64,000 nucleotides of DNA from Rhizobium esperanzae (GCF_014197615.1 NZ_JACIFY010000006.1:223333-287332); one strand, 5' to 3'; shown: positions 8,751 through 18,032, counted from the stretch's first letter. The notes: generated from the sequence alone by a model not told the origin. Program-made: numbers and translations.

Positions 8751-8775
8751 TATCAACAGTTGCTAACTATTGATA
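8751..8775. promoter_or_regulatory. Dyad upstream of parDE, probable ParD operator
   Basis: TATCAA-C-AGTT-GCT-AACT-A-TTGATA: two pairs of arms (6 and 4 bases) arranged symmetrically around GCT, with only the single C/A pair breaking perfect symmetry. It lies 42 bases before the parD ATG, where an autoregulatory operator is expected. Confidence 0.6.
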
Positions 8776-8805
8776 GTTCCAGCCAAGCTCTCTCGAGGGC
8801 TTTTC

Positions 8806-10299
8806 TCACCCCTCGCTCAACGTGCGCCTGACTGCATTCTTCCAGCCCTTGAGCTTTGCCGCCCGCACCTTTTCGTCCATGTCGGGCTCGAAGCGCCGGT
8901 CCCGTTTCCACGTCGCCGAAAAGCCGTTCCTATCAGGCCAAACTCCTGCCCGGCTGCCGGCGAGCCAGGCCGCACCCAGCGCCGTCGTCTCCAGGATCAC
9001 CGGGCGGTCGACCGGCGCGTCGAGCAGGTCGGCGAGGCGTTGCATCGTCCAGTCGGAGGCGACCATGCCGCCGTCGACACGCAGCACCGTATCCTCCGCG
9101 CCATTCTTCCAATCCTTCTGCATGGCGTCGAGCAGATCGCGGGTCTGGTAGCAGACGGCTTCGAGCGCAGCACGGGAGAGTTCCGCCGGGCCGCTGTTGC
9201 GCGTCAGCCCGAAGATCGCGCCGCGCGCCTTGGCATCCCAGTGCGGGGCGCCGAGGCCGGTAAAAGCAGGCACGAGATAGACTTCCTGCGTCGGATCGGC
9301 CCTCTCAGCCAGCGCATTGGTTTCGGCAGCGCTGCCGATCACGCCAAGCCCGTCCCGCAGCCATTGCACGGCAGCACCGGCGATGAAGATCGACCCTTCC
9401 AGCGCATACGTCGTCTCGCCGTTCAGGCGGTAGGCAATCGTGGTCAGCAACCGGTTTTTCGACCGCACCATGTCGGCGCCGGTATTGAGCAGCGCGAAAC
9501 AGCCGGTGCCGTAGGTCGATTTCAGCATACCCGGAGCAAAACACGCCTGGCCGATGGTCGCCGCCTGCTGGTCGCCGGCAACACCGAGGATCGGGATCGC
9601 AGCGCCGAAAATCTCCGGATCGACAGTGCCGAAATCGGCGGCGCAATCCTTGACCTCGGGCAACATGGCGGCCGGCACCCTGAGAATGTCCAGCAGATCC
9701 TCGTCCCATGCGTTTTCGGCGATGTTATACATCAGCGTGCGCGAGGCGTTGGTGGCATCGGTGACAAAACTCTTGCCGCCGGTGAGCCGCCAGATCAGGA
9801 ACGTGTCGATCGTACCGAAGCAGAGATCGCCCCTGGCCGCACGCGCCCGCGCACCCTTCACATTGGCAAGCATCCAGGAGAGCTTGGTGCCGGAGAAATA
9901 GGGATCGAGGAGGAGACCGGTCTTCTTGGTGAACAGCCGCTCGAGATCCTGTCGTTTCAGATTGTCGCAATAGCTCGCGGTGCGCCGGTCCTGCCAGACG
10001 ATGGCATTCTGGATCGGCCGACCGGTCTCGCGCTCCCAGACGACGACCGTCTCGCGCTGGTTGGTAATGCCAAGCGCGGCGATGTCCTTCGCCGTCACCT
10101 TGGCTTCGCGCAGCGCCATATGAACGGTGGAGACGACCGAATCCCAGATCTCCTCGGGATCGTGCTCGACCCAGCCTGAGCGCGGATAGATCTGGGTGAA
10201 TTCCTTCTGGCCCTTGCCGGCAACATGCATATCGCCGTCGAAGACGATCGCCCGCGTCGATGTTGTTCCCTGATCGATCGCCAGAACATACCCACCCAT
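8806..10299 (-). CDS. glpK: Glycerol kinase
   Basis: A 497-residue cytosolic FGGY-family kinase that converts glycerol and ATP to sn-glycerol 3-phosphate. The N-terminal phosphate-1 loop [16 protein letters not shown], the [10 protein letters not shown] segment, the [12 protein letters not shown] and [15 protein letters not shown] substrate-site motifs and the C-terminal [15 protein letters not shown] identify it clearly. I chose the ATG at 10299 because AGGAGG lies six bases before it; an in-frame TTG at 10314 is part of that ribosome site. It is divergent from bdhA, with a shared 158-base upstream region. Confidence 0.97.
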   Translation of the reverse strand: MGGYVLAIDQGTTSTRAIVFDGDMHVAGKGQKEFTQIYPRSGWVEHDPEEIWDSVVSTVHMALREAKVTAKDIAALGITNQRETVVVWERETGRPIQNAIVWQDRRTASYCDNLKRQDLERLFTKKTGLLLDPYFSGTKLSWMLANVKGARARAARGDLCFGTIDTFLIWRLTGGKSFVTDATNASRTLMYNIAENAWDEDLLDILRVPAAMLPEVKDCAADFGTVDPEIFGAAIPILGVAGDQQAATIGQACFAPGMLKSTYGTGCFALLNTGADMVRSKNRLLTTIAYRLNGETTYALEGSIFIAGAAVQWLRDGLGVIGSAAETNALAERADPTQEVYLVPAFTGLGAPHWDAKARGAIFGLTRNSGPAELSRAALEAVCYQTRDLLDAMQKDWKNGAEDTVLRVDGGMVASDWTMQRLADLLDAPVDRPVILETTALGAAWLAGSRAGVWPDRNGFSATWKRDRRFEPDMDEKVRAAKLKGWKNAVRRTLSEG

Positions 10300-10457
10300 G
10301 AAAATCCTCCTCAAGCGTATCGATTATGGTGACAAATCAATAGGACACGCCGGCGAACGAGAAAAGCGAATAAAGCGGAATTGCCAGCCTGCCGGCTTTG
10401 GGCATAACCTCGCCCGAAACGTTGCAACGCAGCATCGCGATGTCAGGAGAGAGCAGC

Positions 10458-11234
10458 ATGAGCAGATCAGTCGTCGTCACCGGCTCCACCAGCGGTATCG
10501 GCCTTGCGATCGCCACCGCCTTCGCCGAAACCGGCGACAACGTCGTCATCAACGGTTTCGGAAATGCCGATGAAATCAAGGCGATCGTCGCGCGGCTTGA
10601 ATCAGTATCGAAGGGCCGGGCGATCTATCATCCGGCTGACATGACGAAGCCCGCCGAAATCACCGACCTGATCGAAACCGCCGCGAAGACCTTCGGCACC
10701 GTCGATGTGCTCGTCAACAATGCCGGCATTCAGCATGTCGAGAAGATCGAGGATTTCCCGATCGAGAAATGGGACCAGATCATCGCCATCAACCTGTCGA
10801 GCTCCTTTCACACCATGCGCGCCGCCATTCCGCTGATGAAGGCGAGAAAGCATGGCCGCATCATCAATATCGCCTCGGCGCACGGCCTCGTCGCCTCCCC
10901 CTTCAAATCCGCCTATGTCGCGGCAAAGCATGGTATATTAGGCCTGACGAAAACGGCAGCGCTCGAACTTGCCGAATTCGGCGTGACGGTCAACGCCATC
11001 TGCCCCGGCTATGTGCTGACCCCGCTCGTCGAAAAGCAGATACCCGATACCGCCAAGGCCCGCGGCATGACCGAGGAACAGGTGAAGAGCGAAGTCATCC
11101 TCAAGGCGCAGCCGACGCGAGAATTCGTCAAGGCCGAGGAGATCGGCGCCTTGTCGCTCTACCTCGCCAGCGACGCCGCCCGGCAGGTGACCGGAACCCA
11201 TATCTCGATTGACGGTGGCTGGACGGCGGCTTAA
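10458..11234 (+). CDS. bdhA: 3-hydroxybutyrate dehydrogenase
   Basis: A 258-residue short-chain dehydrogenase/reductase that oxidises (R)-3-hydroxybutyrate to acetoacetate with NAD in polyhydroxybutyrate turnover. Cofactor motif TGSTSGIG is at residues 8-15, NNAG at about 89-92, the catalytic serine in NIASAHGLVASPFKSAY with YVAAKHG (Y-x3-K). The C-terminal IDGGWTAA and the 258-residue length match the enzyme in other rhizobia. The ATG at 10458 has AGGAGAGA upstream; earlier in-frame starts are poor. The xdhA ATG follows the stop by 28 bases, so bdhA may be cotranscribed with the xanthine dehydrogenase genes. Confidence 0.94.
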   Translation: MSRSVVVTGSTSGIGLAIATAFAETGDNVVINGFGNADEIKAIVARLESVSKGRAIYHPADMTKPAEITDLIETAAKTFGTVDVLVNNAGIQHVEKIEDFPIEKWDQIIAINLSSSFHTMRAAIPLMKARKHGRIINIASAHGLVASPFKSAYVAAKHGILGLTKTAALELAEFGVTVNAICPGYVLTPLVEKQIPDTAKARGMTEEQVKSEVILKAQPTREFVKAEEIGALSLYLASDAARQVTGTHISIDGGWTAA

Positions 11235-11262
11235 CCATTTGGAAAAAACAACCGGGAATATC

Positions 11263-12729
11263 ATGAACGACAGCATCCGCTTCATCCTGAATGGCGAAGA
11301 CATCGCGCTCACCGATGTCGGGCCGACCGAGACGCTTCTCGATTTTCTGCGGTTGCAGCGGCGGCTGACGGGCACCAAGGAAGGATGCGCGGAAGGCGAT
11401 TGCGGCGCCTGCACCGTGCTCGTCGGCCGGCTCGCCGACGGCAAGCTCACCTATGAATCCGTCAATGCCTGCATCCGTTTCATCGGCTCGCTGCACGCCA
11501 CCCATGTGGTGACGGTCGAGCATCTCGCCGGCCGGGACAGCGCGCTGCATCCGGTGCAGCAGGCGCTGGTCGATTGCCACGGCTCGCAATGCGGCTTCTG
11601 CACGCCGGGCTTCGTCATGTCGCTCTACGGGTTGTGGCTGACGAAGGAAAAACCGAGCCGCCGCGAGATCGAAAAGGCGCTGCAAGGCAATCTCTGTCGC
11701 TGCACCGGCTATGAGCCGATCGTCAAGGCGGCCGAGCAGGTGAGCCAGATGCGGCCGAGTGCCCTCTTCGATCCGCTGGAGCGGACGCGCTCGGAAATCG
11801 TCGCGCGGCTCTGGGCCATGCAGGCGAGCGGCACCATCCGGATTGGTAAGGACGAAGACCGCCTGATCGTGCCGGCATCGCTCCAGGCGCTCGCCGAAAT
11901 CCTCTCGCAGGAGCCCGACGCAGTCGTGGTCGCCGGCTCGACCGATGTCGGCCTCTGGGTGACAAAGCAGATGCGGCGGCTGAGCCCTGTCGTCTTCATC
12001 AATCACCTGAGCGAATTGCAGTCGATCACCGAGAGCGAGGACGGCATCACCATCGGCGCTGGCGTCAGCTATACCGGCGCATTTGCCGCGATCTCGAAAA
12101 AGATCCCGGCGCTCGGGCGGCTGATCGACCGCATCGGCGGCGAGCAGGTGCGCAACATGGGCACGATCGGCGGCAATATCGCCAACGGCTCGCCGATCGG
12201 CGACAGCCCGCCGCCGCTGATCGCCCTCGGCGCGACGCTGACGCTGCGTTCCGTGGAAGGCCGACGCCGCATGCCGCTCGAAGACTTTTTCATCGCCTAT
12301 GGCAAGCAGGATCGCAGGCTCGGCGAGTTCGTCGAAAGCGTCTTCGTGCCCTATCCCGGGGCAACCAGCCGTTTTGCCGCCTACAAGATCACCAAGCGCC
12401 GCGACGAGGACATCACCGCCGTGCTCGGCGCCTTCCTGCTGACGCTCGACGATGCCGAGACGGTCACCGACATCCGCATCGCCTTCGGCGGCATGGCGGC
12501 GACACCGAAACGCGCCCGCACGGTGGAAGCCGAACTGATCGGCAAGTCCTGGACGGAAGCCACCGTCGAAGCCGCCCGCCCCGCCTTCGACGCCGATTTC
12601 CAGCCGCTCACCGACTGGCGCGCCACGGCGGAATACCGGCAATTGACGGCGAAGAATTTGCTGACGCGATTCTATCTGGAAACGGTCGGCGCTCCGGCCG
12701 AGCTGAAGCGGTTCGAGGAGGTGGCGTGA
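11263..12729 (+). CDS. xdhA: Xanthine dehydrogenase small subunit (FeS and FAD)
   Basis: A 488-residue subunit carrying the electron-transfer cofactors of xanthine dehydrogenase, which oxidises hypoxanthine to xanthine and urate. The N-terminal [2Fe-2S] ferredoxin domain contains GCAEGDCGACTVL, the second cluster domain contains CGFCTPGF and CRCTGYEPI (about 110-150), and the FAD domain (about 190-370) has AGSTDVGLWVT and MGTIGGNIANGSPIGDSPP. A CO-dehydrogenase-flavoprotein C-terminal domain ends the chain. The ATG at 11263 gives the usual start. It is followed by a palindromic repeat element before xdhB, so message levels of the two subunits might differ. Confidence 0.96.
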   Translation: MNDSIRFILNGEDIALTDVGPTETLLDFLRLQRRLTGTKEGCAEGDCGACTVLVGRLADGKLTYESVNACIRFIGSLHATHVVTVEHLAGRDSALHPVQQALVDCHGSQCGFCTPGFVMSLYGLWLTKEKPSRREIEKALQGNLCRCTGYEPIVKAAEQVSQMRPSALFDPLERTRSEIVARLWAMQASGTIRIGKDEDRLIVPASLQALAEILSQEPDAVVVAGSTDVGLWVTKQMRRLSPVVFINHLSELQSITESEDGITIGAGVSYTGAFAAISKKIPALGRLIDRIGGEQVRNMGTIGGNIANGSPIGDSPPPLIALGATLTLRSVEGRRRMPLEDFFIAYGKQDRRLGEFVESVFVPYPGATSRFAAYKITKRRDEDITAVLGAFLLTLDDAETVTDIRIAFGGMAATPKRARTVEAELIGKSWTEATVEAARPAFDADFQPLTDWRATAEYRQLTAKNLLTRFYLETVGAPAELKRFEEVA

Positions 12730-12757
12730 TGGAGAAATTGATCACTGGTGCCAGTCA

Positions 12758-12912
12758 GCCCCCTCATCCGCCTGCCGGCACCTTCTCCCCGCTGGGGAGA
12801 AGAGACAAGAGGCAACGTCTCGACTCCCTCTTCTCCCCAGCGGGGGTCCGAAGGACGGGTCGAGACACGCAGCTCGGCCCCGGTCGGTGCCCGATAGGGC
12901 GGATGAGGGGGG
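12758..12912. repeat. Palindromic intergenic element between xdhA and xdhB
   Basis: It starts with GCCCCCTCATCCGCC and ends with GGCGGATGAGGGGG. Inside, CTTCTCCCCGCTGGGGAGAAG and its inverted partner CTCTTCTCCCCAGCGGGGG face each other. The right arm is rearranged relative to the fuller copy at 15765-15960. It is 155 bases long and placed inside an operon, in the manner of the rhizobial intergenic mosaic elements. Confidence 0.75.
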
Positions 12913-12979
12913 TGAGCGGCCCTGAGCCGCGAGCGCCCGGAGCTTCAGCGACGGGCAATCTTCCGTCAGGGAGACGCTA

Positions 12980-15319
12980 ATGGACAAATCCACCTTCGAA
13001 GACCCCAAAGTCATGATCTCAGGCCCCATGCACGGCTCGCTGCGCCATGATTCCGCGCACAAACACGTCACCGGAACCGCCGACTACATCGACGACATCC
13101 CCGAACCCGCGGGCCTGCTGCACGGCGCGCTCGGCCTCTCCGACCGGGCGCACGCCGAAATCCTCGGCATCGATCTTTCCGCGGTCGCCGCCTACCCCGG
13201 CGTGGTCTGGGTTTTCACCGGCAAGGACGTGCCCGGCGTCAACGACACCAGCTCCAACGGCAGCCATGACGAGCCGCTGCTCGCCGAAAGCTTGGTCCAG
13301 TTCCACGGCCAGCCGATCTTTGCCGTCATCGCCGAAACGCGCGATGCCGCCCGTCGCGCGGCGCGGCTCGCCAGGATCGACTATCGCGACCTGCCGCACT
13401 GGAGCGATATCGACGGCGCGCTTGCCAACGGCAGCCCGCTGGTCATCACCCCGATGACGCTCCATCGCGGCGATCCGGAAACGGAAATGCCGAATGCTCC
13501 CAAGCGGTTGAAAGGCCAGATGCGCATCGGCGGACAGGAGCATTTCTACCTCGAAGGCCATATCGCCGTGGCGATCCCCGGCGAGGACGACGAGGTCACC
13601 ATCTGGTCCTCGACGCAGCATCCGAGCGAGATCCAGCACATTGTCGGCCATGTGCTCGATATCCCCTCCAACGCCGTCACCGTCAACGTGCGCCGCATGG
13701 GCGGCGGCTTCGGCGGCAAGGAGACGCAGGGCAACCAGTTCGCCGCGCTTGCGGCGATCGCCGCCAAGAAGCTCGGCCGCGCCATCAAATTCCGCCCCGA
13801 CCGCGACGAGGATATGAGCGCCACTGGCAAGCGCCATGATTTCCTCGTCGATTACGAAGTGGGCTTCGATACCGAAGGCCGCATCCACGCGGTCGACGCG
13901 ACTTACGCCGCACGCTGCGGCTTCTCCTCGGATCTCTCTGGCCCGGTCACCGATCGCGCCCTCTTCCATGCCGATTCCAGCTATTTCTATCCGCATGTGA
14001 ACCTGGTTTCGAAACCATTGAAGACGCACACCGTCTCCAACACCGCCTTCCGCGGCTTCGGTGGGCCGCAGGGCATGCTCGGGGCCGAACGCGTCATCGA
14101 GGAGATTGCCTATGCCCTCGGCAAGGATCCGCTCGATATCCGCAAGCTGAACTTCTACGGCCAGCCGGGCTCAGGGCGCACGCTGACCCCCTACCATCAG
14201 GAGGTCGAGGACAATATCATCGCCCGCGTCGTCGAAGAGCTGGAGGAAACGGCCGAATACCGGGCGCGGCGCAACGCCATCATCGCCTTCAACCGCGACA
14301 GCCGTTACATCAGAAAAGGCATCGCGCTGACGCCCGTCAAGTTCGGCATCTCCTTCACCATGACCGCCTTCAACCAGGCGGGCGCCCTCGTCCATATCTA
14401 TCAGGACGGTTCGATCCACCTGAACCACGGCGGCACCGAAATGGGCCAGGGGCTCTATACCAAAGTGGCGCAGGTGCTGGCCGACAGCTTCCAGGTCGAT
14501 ATCTCCAGGGTGAAGATCACCGCGACGACGACCGCCAAGGTGCCGAACACCTCGGCCACCGCCGCCTCTTCCGGCTCTGATCTCAACGGCATGGCCGCTT
14601 ACGACGCCGCCCGCCAGATCAAGGAACGGCTAGTGGCCTTTGCCGCCGAGAAATGGGATGTGGTGCCCTCCGAGGTGGTCTTCCTGCCGAACCGCGTGCG
14701 CGTCGGCGAGATCGAAATCGCCTTCCCCGATTTCATCAAACAGGCCTATTTCGCCCGCGTCCAGCTTTCCGCCGCCGGCTTCTACAAAACGCCGAAGATC
14801 CACTGGGACCGAAAGGCCGGCCGCGGCACGCCCTTTTATTATTTCGCCTATGGCGCCGCCTGCACCGAAGTCTCGATCGACACGCTGACCGGCGAATATC
14901 TGATCGACCGTACCGACATCCTCCACGATGTCGGCCGCTCACTGAACCCGGCCATCGATCTCGGCCAGGTCGAGGGCGCCTTCGTTCAAGGCATGGGCTG
15001 GCTGACGACGGAAGAACTCTGGTGGGACGATAAAGGCCGGCTGCGCACCCATGCGCCGTCCACCTACAAGATCCCCCTCGCCTCCGACCGCCCGAAAATC
15101 TTCAACGTGCGCCTCGCCGAATGGTCGGAGAATACTGAGGCCACCATCGGCCGCTCCAAGGCCGTCGGCGAACCACCCTTCATGCTGGCGATCTCGGTGC
15201 TGGAAGCGCTGTCGATGGCGGTCGCAAGTGTCGCGGATTATAAGGTCTGCCCGAGGCTCGATGCACCGGCGACGCCGGAGCGGGTGCTGATGGCAGTGGA
15301 GCGGATGAAGCGGGTGTAG
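12980..15319 (+). CDS. xdhB: Xanthine dehydrogenase large subunit (molybdopterin)
   Basis: A 779-residue catalytic subunit. Family motifs: GSLRHDSAHKHVTGTADYID near the start, RRMGGGFGGKETQ (pterin-binding glycine loop, about 235-247), NTAFRGFGGPQGM (about 353-365, with the substrate Arg), and GGTEMGQGLYTK (about 485-496) followed by NTSATAASSGSDLNG. The conserved Glu that starts the reaction is expected in the C-terminal GRSKAVGEPPFML, which is present. It follows xdhA after the repeat element and precedes a DUF559 gene and xdhC. Confidence 0.97.
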   Translation: MDKSTFEDPKVMISGPMHGSLRHDSAHKHVTGTADYIDDIPEPAGLLHGALGLSDRAHAEILGIDLSAVAAYPGVVWVFTGKDVPGVNDTSSNGSHDEPLLAESLVQFHGQPIFAVIAETRDAARRAARLARIDYRDLPHWSDIDGALANGSPLVITPMTLHRGDPETEMPNAPKRLKGQMRIGGQEHFYLEGHIAVAIPGEDDEVTIWSSTQHPSEIQHIVGHVLDIPSNAVTVNVRRMGGGFGGKETQGNQFAALAAIAAKKLGRAIKFRPDRDEDMSATGKRHDFLVDYEVGFDTEGRIHAVDATYAARCGFSSDLSGPVTDRALFHADSSYFYPHVNLVSKPLKTHTVSNTAFRGFGGPQGMLGAERVIEEIAYALGKDPLDIRKLNFYGQPGSGRTLTPYHQEVEDNIIARVVEELEETAEYRARRNAIIAFNRDSRYIRKGIALTPVKFGISFTMTAFNQAGALVHIYQDGSIHLNHGGTEMGQGLYTKVAQVLADSFQVDISRVKITATTTAKVPNTSATAASSGSDLNGMAAYDAARQIKERLVAFAAEKWDVVPSEVVFLPNRVRVGEIEIAFPDFIKQAYFARVQLSAAGFYKTPKIHWDRKAGRGTPFYYFAYGAACTEVSIDTLTGEYLIDRTDILHDVGRSLNPAIDLGQVEGAFVQGMGWLTTEELWWDDKGRLRTHAPSTYKIPLASDRPKIFNVRLAEWSENTEATIGRSKAVGEPPFMLAISVLEALSMAVASVADYKVCPRLDAPATPERVLMAVERMKRV

Positions 15320-15333
15320 GACGGCGGCGAAAA

Positions 15334-15759
15334 ATGTCCGATCCCGAAGACATTAGGAAAACTCGTCAAGCTCGCAAATTACGCCAAACCGAAACTGAAG
15401 AGGAATATCGGCTTTGGGGCGATTTGCGAAATCGACAGCTGAATGGATACAAGTTTACGCGACAAGCTCCTCTCGGGACCTACATCGCCGACTTTCTATG
15501 TCGCGAAGAGCGACTGATTGTCGAAATCGATGGATTTCAACATGCCGACAATAGGTCTGATACCGCTAGGACTTTGTGGCTAAACCAGGCTGGATATTCA
15601 ATCCTCCGATTTTGGAATCATGAAATAACCCGGGAGCGAAGAGCAGTCCTCGAGACGATCCTTGCCGCACTTGAAAGGCGAATATTCCAGCGAGATGATA
15701 TCCTTCGCTTCTATCCTGCGATCGTTCGTTCCGAGGGTGTGAAAACGCAATGCACTTGA
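15334..15759 (+). CDS. DUF559 (restriction-endonuclease-like) protein
   Basis: A 141-residue protein of the DUF559 family, related to the very-short-patch-repair/PD-(D/E)xK endonuclease fold. Visible elements: ETEEEYRLWGDLRNRQLNG, FTRQAPLGTYIADFLC with the first acidic residue, LIVEIDGFQH (the E-x-D core strand) and the closing ILRFWNHEI strand. Its codon use is clearly more AT-rich than that of xdhB and xdhC, which suggests transfer. It sits between xdhB and xdhC, 14 bases after xdhB, with a palindromic repeat after it. Nuclease activity has not been shown for most members and its link to purine metabolism is probably only positional. Confidence 0.85.
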   Translation: MSDPEDIRKTRQARKLRQTETEEEYRLWGDLRNRQLNGYKFTRQAPLGTYIADFLCREERLIVEIDGFQHADNRSDTARTLWLNQAGYSILRFWNHEITRERRAVLETILAALERRIFQRDDILRFYPAIVRSEGVKTQCT

Positions 15760-15764
15760 ACCGG

Positions 15765-15960
15765 GCCCCCTCATCCGACCCTTCGGGCCACCTTCTCCCC
15801 GCTGGGGAGAAGAGGGAGCACGACTCTCGCGCACTGCCTGTCCGAACTGTTGCACCGGAAAGCGCTCTTTTAAAACGGATGATGGAATCAACGGCGCAGC
15901 GGCGATCTCCCTCTTCTCCCCAGCGGGGAGAAGGTGGCCCGAAGGGTCGGATGAGGGGGG
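15765..15960. repeat. Palindromic intergenic element (full copy) before xdhC
   Basis: Inverted arms of more than 50 bases: the left arm runs from GCCCCCTCATCCGACCCTTC to GGGGAGAAGAGGGAG, the right arm (about 15906-15960) is its near-perfect reverse complement and ends GGTCGGATGAGGGGGGC. About 90 bases of unrelated sequence separate them. Total length of 196 bases is almost that of the copy at 47775-47969, although the arm sequences differ. Confidence 0.82.
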
Positions 15961-15999
15961 CTTCGCGGCATACTCCCAAGGTCGCGAGGTCCATCGGTG

Positions 16000-16815
16000 A
16001 TGACTGACCTCCCCACCTTCCTCGCTGTCCACCCGGAAACCATCCTCGTCGACATCACCGGCACGCAAGGCTCCACCCCGCGCGAGGCCGGGACTTTCAT
16101 GCTGGTCTCGCAAACCGCGCTCTGGGGCACGATCGGCGGCGGGCAATTCGAGTTCATGGCGATCGCCAATGCACGCGACATGCTCATGGGCGTCGGCGGT
16201 GTGACGGATATGGACATCCCGCTCGGCCCCGAGATCGGCCAATGCTGCGGCGGGCGCACGCAGCTCAGGTTTCGCCGATTGACGCACGCGCTGAAAGAGG
16301 AGCTTGAAGCAAGGCTCGCCGGCGAAATCGAGCATCTGCCCGAGGTGCTGCTCTTCGGCGCCGGTCATGTCGGCCGGGCGCTGGCCGCAGCCCTTGCGCC
16401 TTTGCCGCTGTCGGTAACAGTCGTCGAAACTCGCCAGGAAGAACTCGCCAATCTGCCGGATAAAACCAAGACCCGGCTCGTGCCGATGCCGGAAGCTTTG
16501 GTGAAGGATATCCCCGCCGGCGGCGCGATCGTCATCCTGACACATGACCATGCGCTTGACTTTCTCATCGCCCGCGAAGCGCTTGGGAGAAGCGACCTTG
16601 CCTATACCGGCATGATCGGCTCGGCGACCAAGCGCGCCACCTTCGCAAGCTGGCTTTCCCGTGAAGGCGGCGGAGAGCGCGGTTGGATGGAACGGCTGAC
16701 GCTGCCGATCGGCGGCTCGGCGGTCAGGGACAAACGCCCCGAAGTGATCGCCGCCATGACCGCCGCCGAGATCCTGACGGCGCTTTCCGCCTACCGCATG
16801 CGCTCGTCCTCGTAA
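16000..16815 (+). CDS. xdhC: Xanthine dehydrogenase accessory protein
   Basis: A 271-residue chaperone that binds molybdenum cofactor and inserts it into XdhB. The N-terminal XdhC/CoxI domain is recognisable by VDITGTQGSTPREAGTFML and GTIGGGQFEF, the C-terminal Rossmann-like domain by LLFGAGHVGRALAAAL and ILTHDHALDFLI. I chose ATG 16000 over the GTG immediately before it. The position behind xdhAB is the standard order, here disturbed by the DUF559 gene and the repeat element. The last 25 bases overlap the end of the small gene on the other strand. Confidence 0.94.
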   Translation: MTDLPTFLAVHPETILVDITGTQGSTPREAGTFMLVSQTALWGTIGGGQFEFMAIANARDMLMGVGGVTDMDIPLGPEIGQCCGGRTQLRFRRLTHALKEELEARLAGEIEHLPEVLLFGAGHVGRALAAALAPLPLSVTVVETRQEELANLPDKTKTRLVPMPEALVKDIPAGGAIVILTHDHALDFLIAREALGRSDLAYTGMIGSATKRATFASWLSREGGGERGWMERLTLPIGGSAVRDKRPEVIAAMTAAEILTALSAYRMRSSS

Positions 16816-16994
16816 TAGGGATCGCGTCCGTCGAGAAAACCGAGATCGCGTTTGACGCGATCCGGCATGGCATTGAGATCGAGCCGGGGCAGACGGCAGA
16901 AACGGTTGATAGTGTCGGCCAGCCGGGCGGCAAGACGCGGGAAAACGCCGCCGCTCCGTGGCAGTCGGTCCTCTTCGGCAACATGGCAATCCAT
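16791..16994 (-). CDS. Small DUF1127-like protein
   Basis: A 67-residue frame whose C-terminal half (RLDLNAMPDRVKRDLGFLDG) resembles the DUF1127 pattern, in which an Arg-rich helix ends with a K-x-DLG motif. Such small proteins are common in Rhizobiales and some influence phosphate and RNA-related regulation. The ATG at 16994 is preceded by GAGGTGAT. It is divergent from the LysR gene 101 bases away. The tail overlaps xdhC by 25 bases. The similarity is partial, so the family call is tentative. Confidence 0.6.
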   Translation of the reverse strand: MDCHVAEEDRLPRSGGVFPRLAARLADTINRFCRLPRLDLNAMPDRVKRDLGFLDGRDPYYEDERMR

Positions 16995-17095
16995 GACATC
17001 ACCTCATTCGTTTGATGGTATGAGTTGCAGTCTGCCGCCAAAAATGCTGCAATTCCAATCGAACGACCGTCTGCCTGCATCAAGAGAACTTATCC

Positions 17096-17992
17096 ATGAA
17101 ACTGTCGAAACAATTCCCGCTGAATGCGTTGCGCGTCTTCGAGGCCGCCGCCCGGCTCGGCAGTTTCACCAAGGCGGGCGACGAGCTCGGCATGACGCAG
17201 ACGGCCGTCAGCTACCAGATCAAGCTCCTGGAGGAGAATGTCGGCGAGCCGCTCTTCCTGCGCCGCCCCCGCCAGATCGTGCTGACGGAGACCGGCGAAC
17301 GGCTGGCGCCGAAGGTGACGGAAGCCTTCGCCATGCTGCACGACGCGATGGCGACGGCGCGCGACAGTGTCGAAGGCACGCTCGCCATCAGTTCGACCCA
17401 CACCTTCGCCTCGAAATGGCTGGCGCCGCGTCTCGGCTCCTTCCACCTGAAGCATCCGGCGATCGCGGTGCGCTTCCAGGCAACCGCAGACATCATCGAT
17501 TTTACCCGCGAACAGATCGACGTCGGCATCCGCTGGGGCGACGGTAACTGGCCTGGGCTGGTGCTGCACCGGCTGATGGGCCTGGAATTCACGCCGATGC
17601 TGAGCCCGAAGCTGGCAGAATCGGCAGGCGGAATCAGGGAACCGCGCGATCTCCTGAAGTTCGATCTCTTCGATGCCGGCGACATCTGGTGGAAACAATG
17701 GTTCGAGGCAGCCGGGGTCACGGAAACGGATCTCGACCGGCGCCCGCGCAACCAGCTCGGCTCCCAGGCTGTGGAAGCCGATGCGGCGATGGCCGGCCAC
17801 GGCGTCGCCATCCTCAACCCCGCTTTCTATGCGGGCGAAATCGCACTCGGCCGGCTCTATCAACCCTTCGAGCTGACCCGCAGCGACGGCAAGGCCTATT
17901 GGCTCGTCTATCCTGAAAATCGCCGCAACGTGCCGAAGATCAAGGCCTTCCGCAACTGGATCCTCGAAGAGATGAAAGCGGCCGGGCATTAA
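17096..17992 (+). CDS. LysR-family regulator, GcvA-like
   Basis: A 298-residue regulator. The N-terminal winged helix-turn-helix (about 1-65) reads PLNALRVFEAAARLGSFTKA, then LGMTQTAVSYQIKLLEE and PLFLRRPRQIVLTETG, closely following the GcvA branch, where S-Y/H-Q-I-K-x-LE is typical. The effector-binding domain occupies about 95-295. It is between xdhC and puuD, so purines are a reasonable but unproven guess for the signal. A stem-loop terminator follows at 18006-18032. Confidence 0.9.
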   Translation: MKLSKQFPLNALRVFEAAARLGSFTKAGDELGMTQTAVSYQIKLLEENVGEPLFLRRPRQIVLTETGERLAPKVTEAFAMLHDAMATARDSVEGTLAISSTHTFASKWLAPRLGSFHLKHPAIAVRFQATADIIDFTREQIDVGIRWGDGNWPGLVLHRLMGLEFTPMLSPKLAESAGGIREPRDLLKFDLFDAGDIWWKQWFEAAGVTETDLDRRPRNQLGSQAVEADAAMAGHGVAILNPAFYAGEIALGRLYQPFELTRSDGKAYWLVYPENRRNVPKIKAFRNWILEEMKAAGH

Positions 17993-18005
17993 AGCCGCGG
18001 GCATC

Positions 18006-18032
18006 AGGCCCGGCGCGCAGACCGGGCCTTTC
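18006..18032 (+). terminator. Rho-independent-type stem-loop after the LysR gene
   Basis: AGGCCCGG (18006-18013) pairs exactly with CCGGGCCT (18022-18029) around an 8-base loop, followed by a short TT tract. It also lies just downstream of the hypothetical gene on the other strand and could serve both. Confidence 0.6.

Noticed and set aside
11128..12642. A 504-codon minus-strand frame opposite xdhA
   Set aside because: The plus strand encodes clear FeS and FAD motifs; the minus frame has none.
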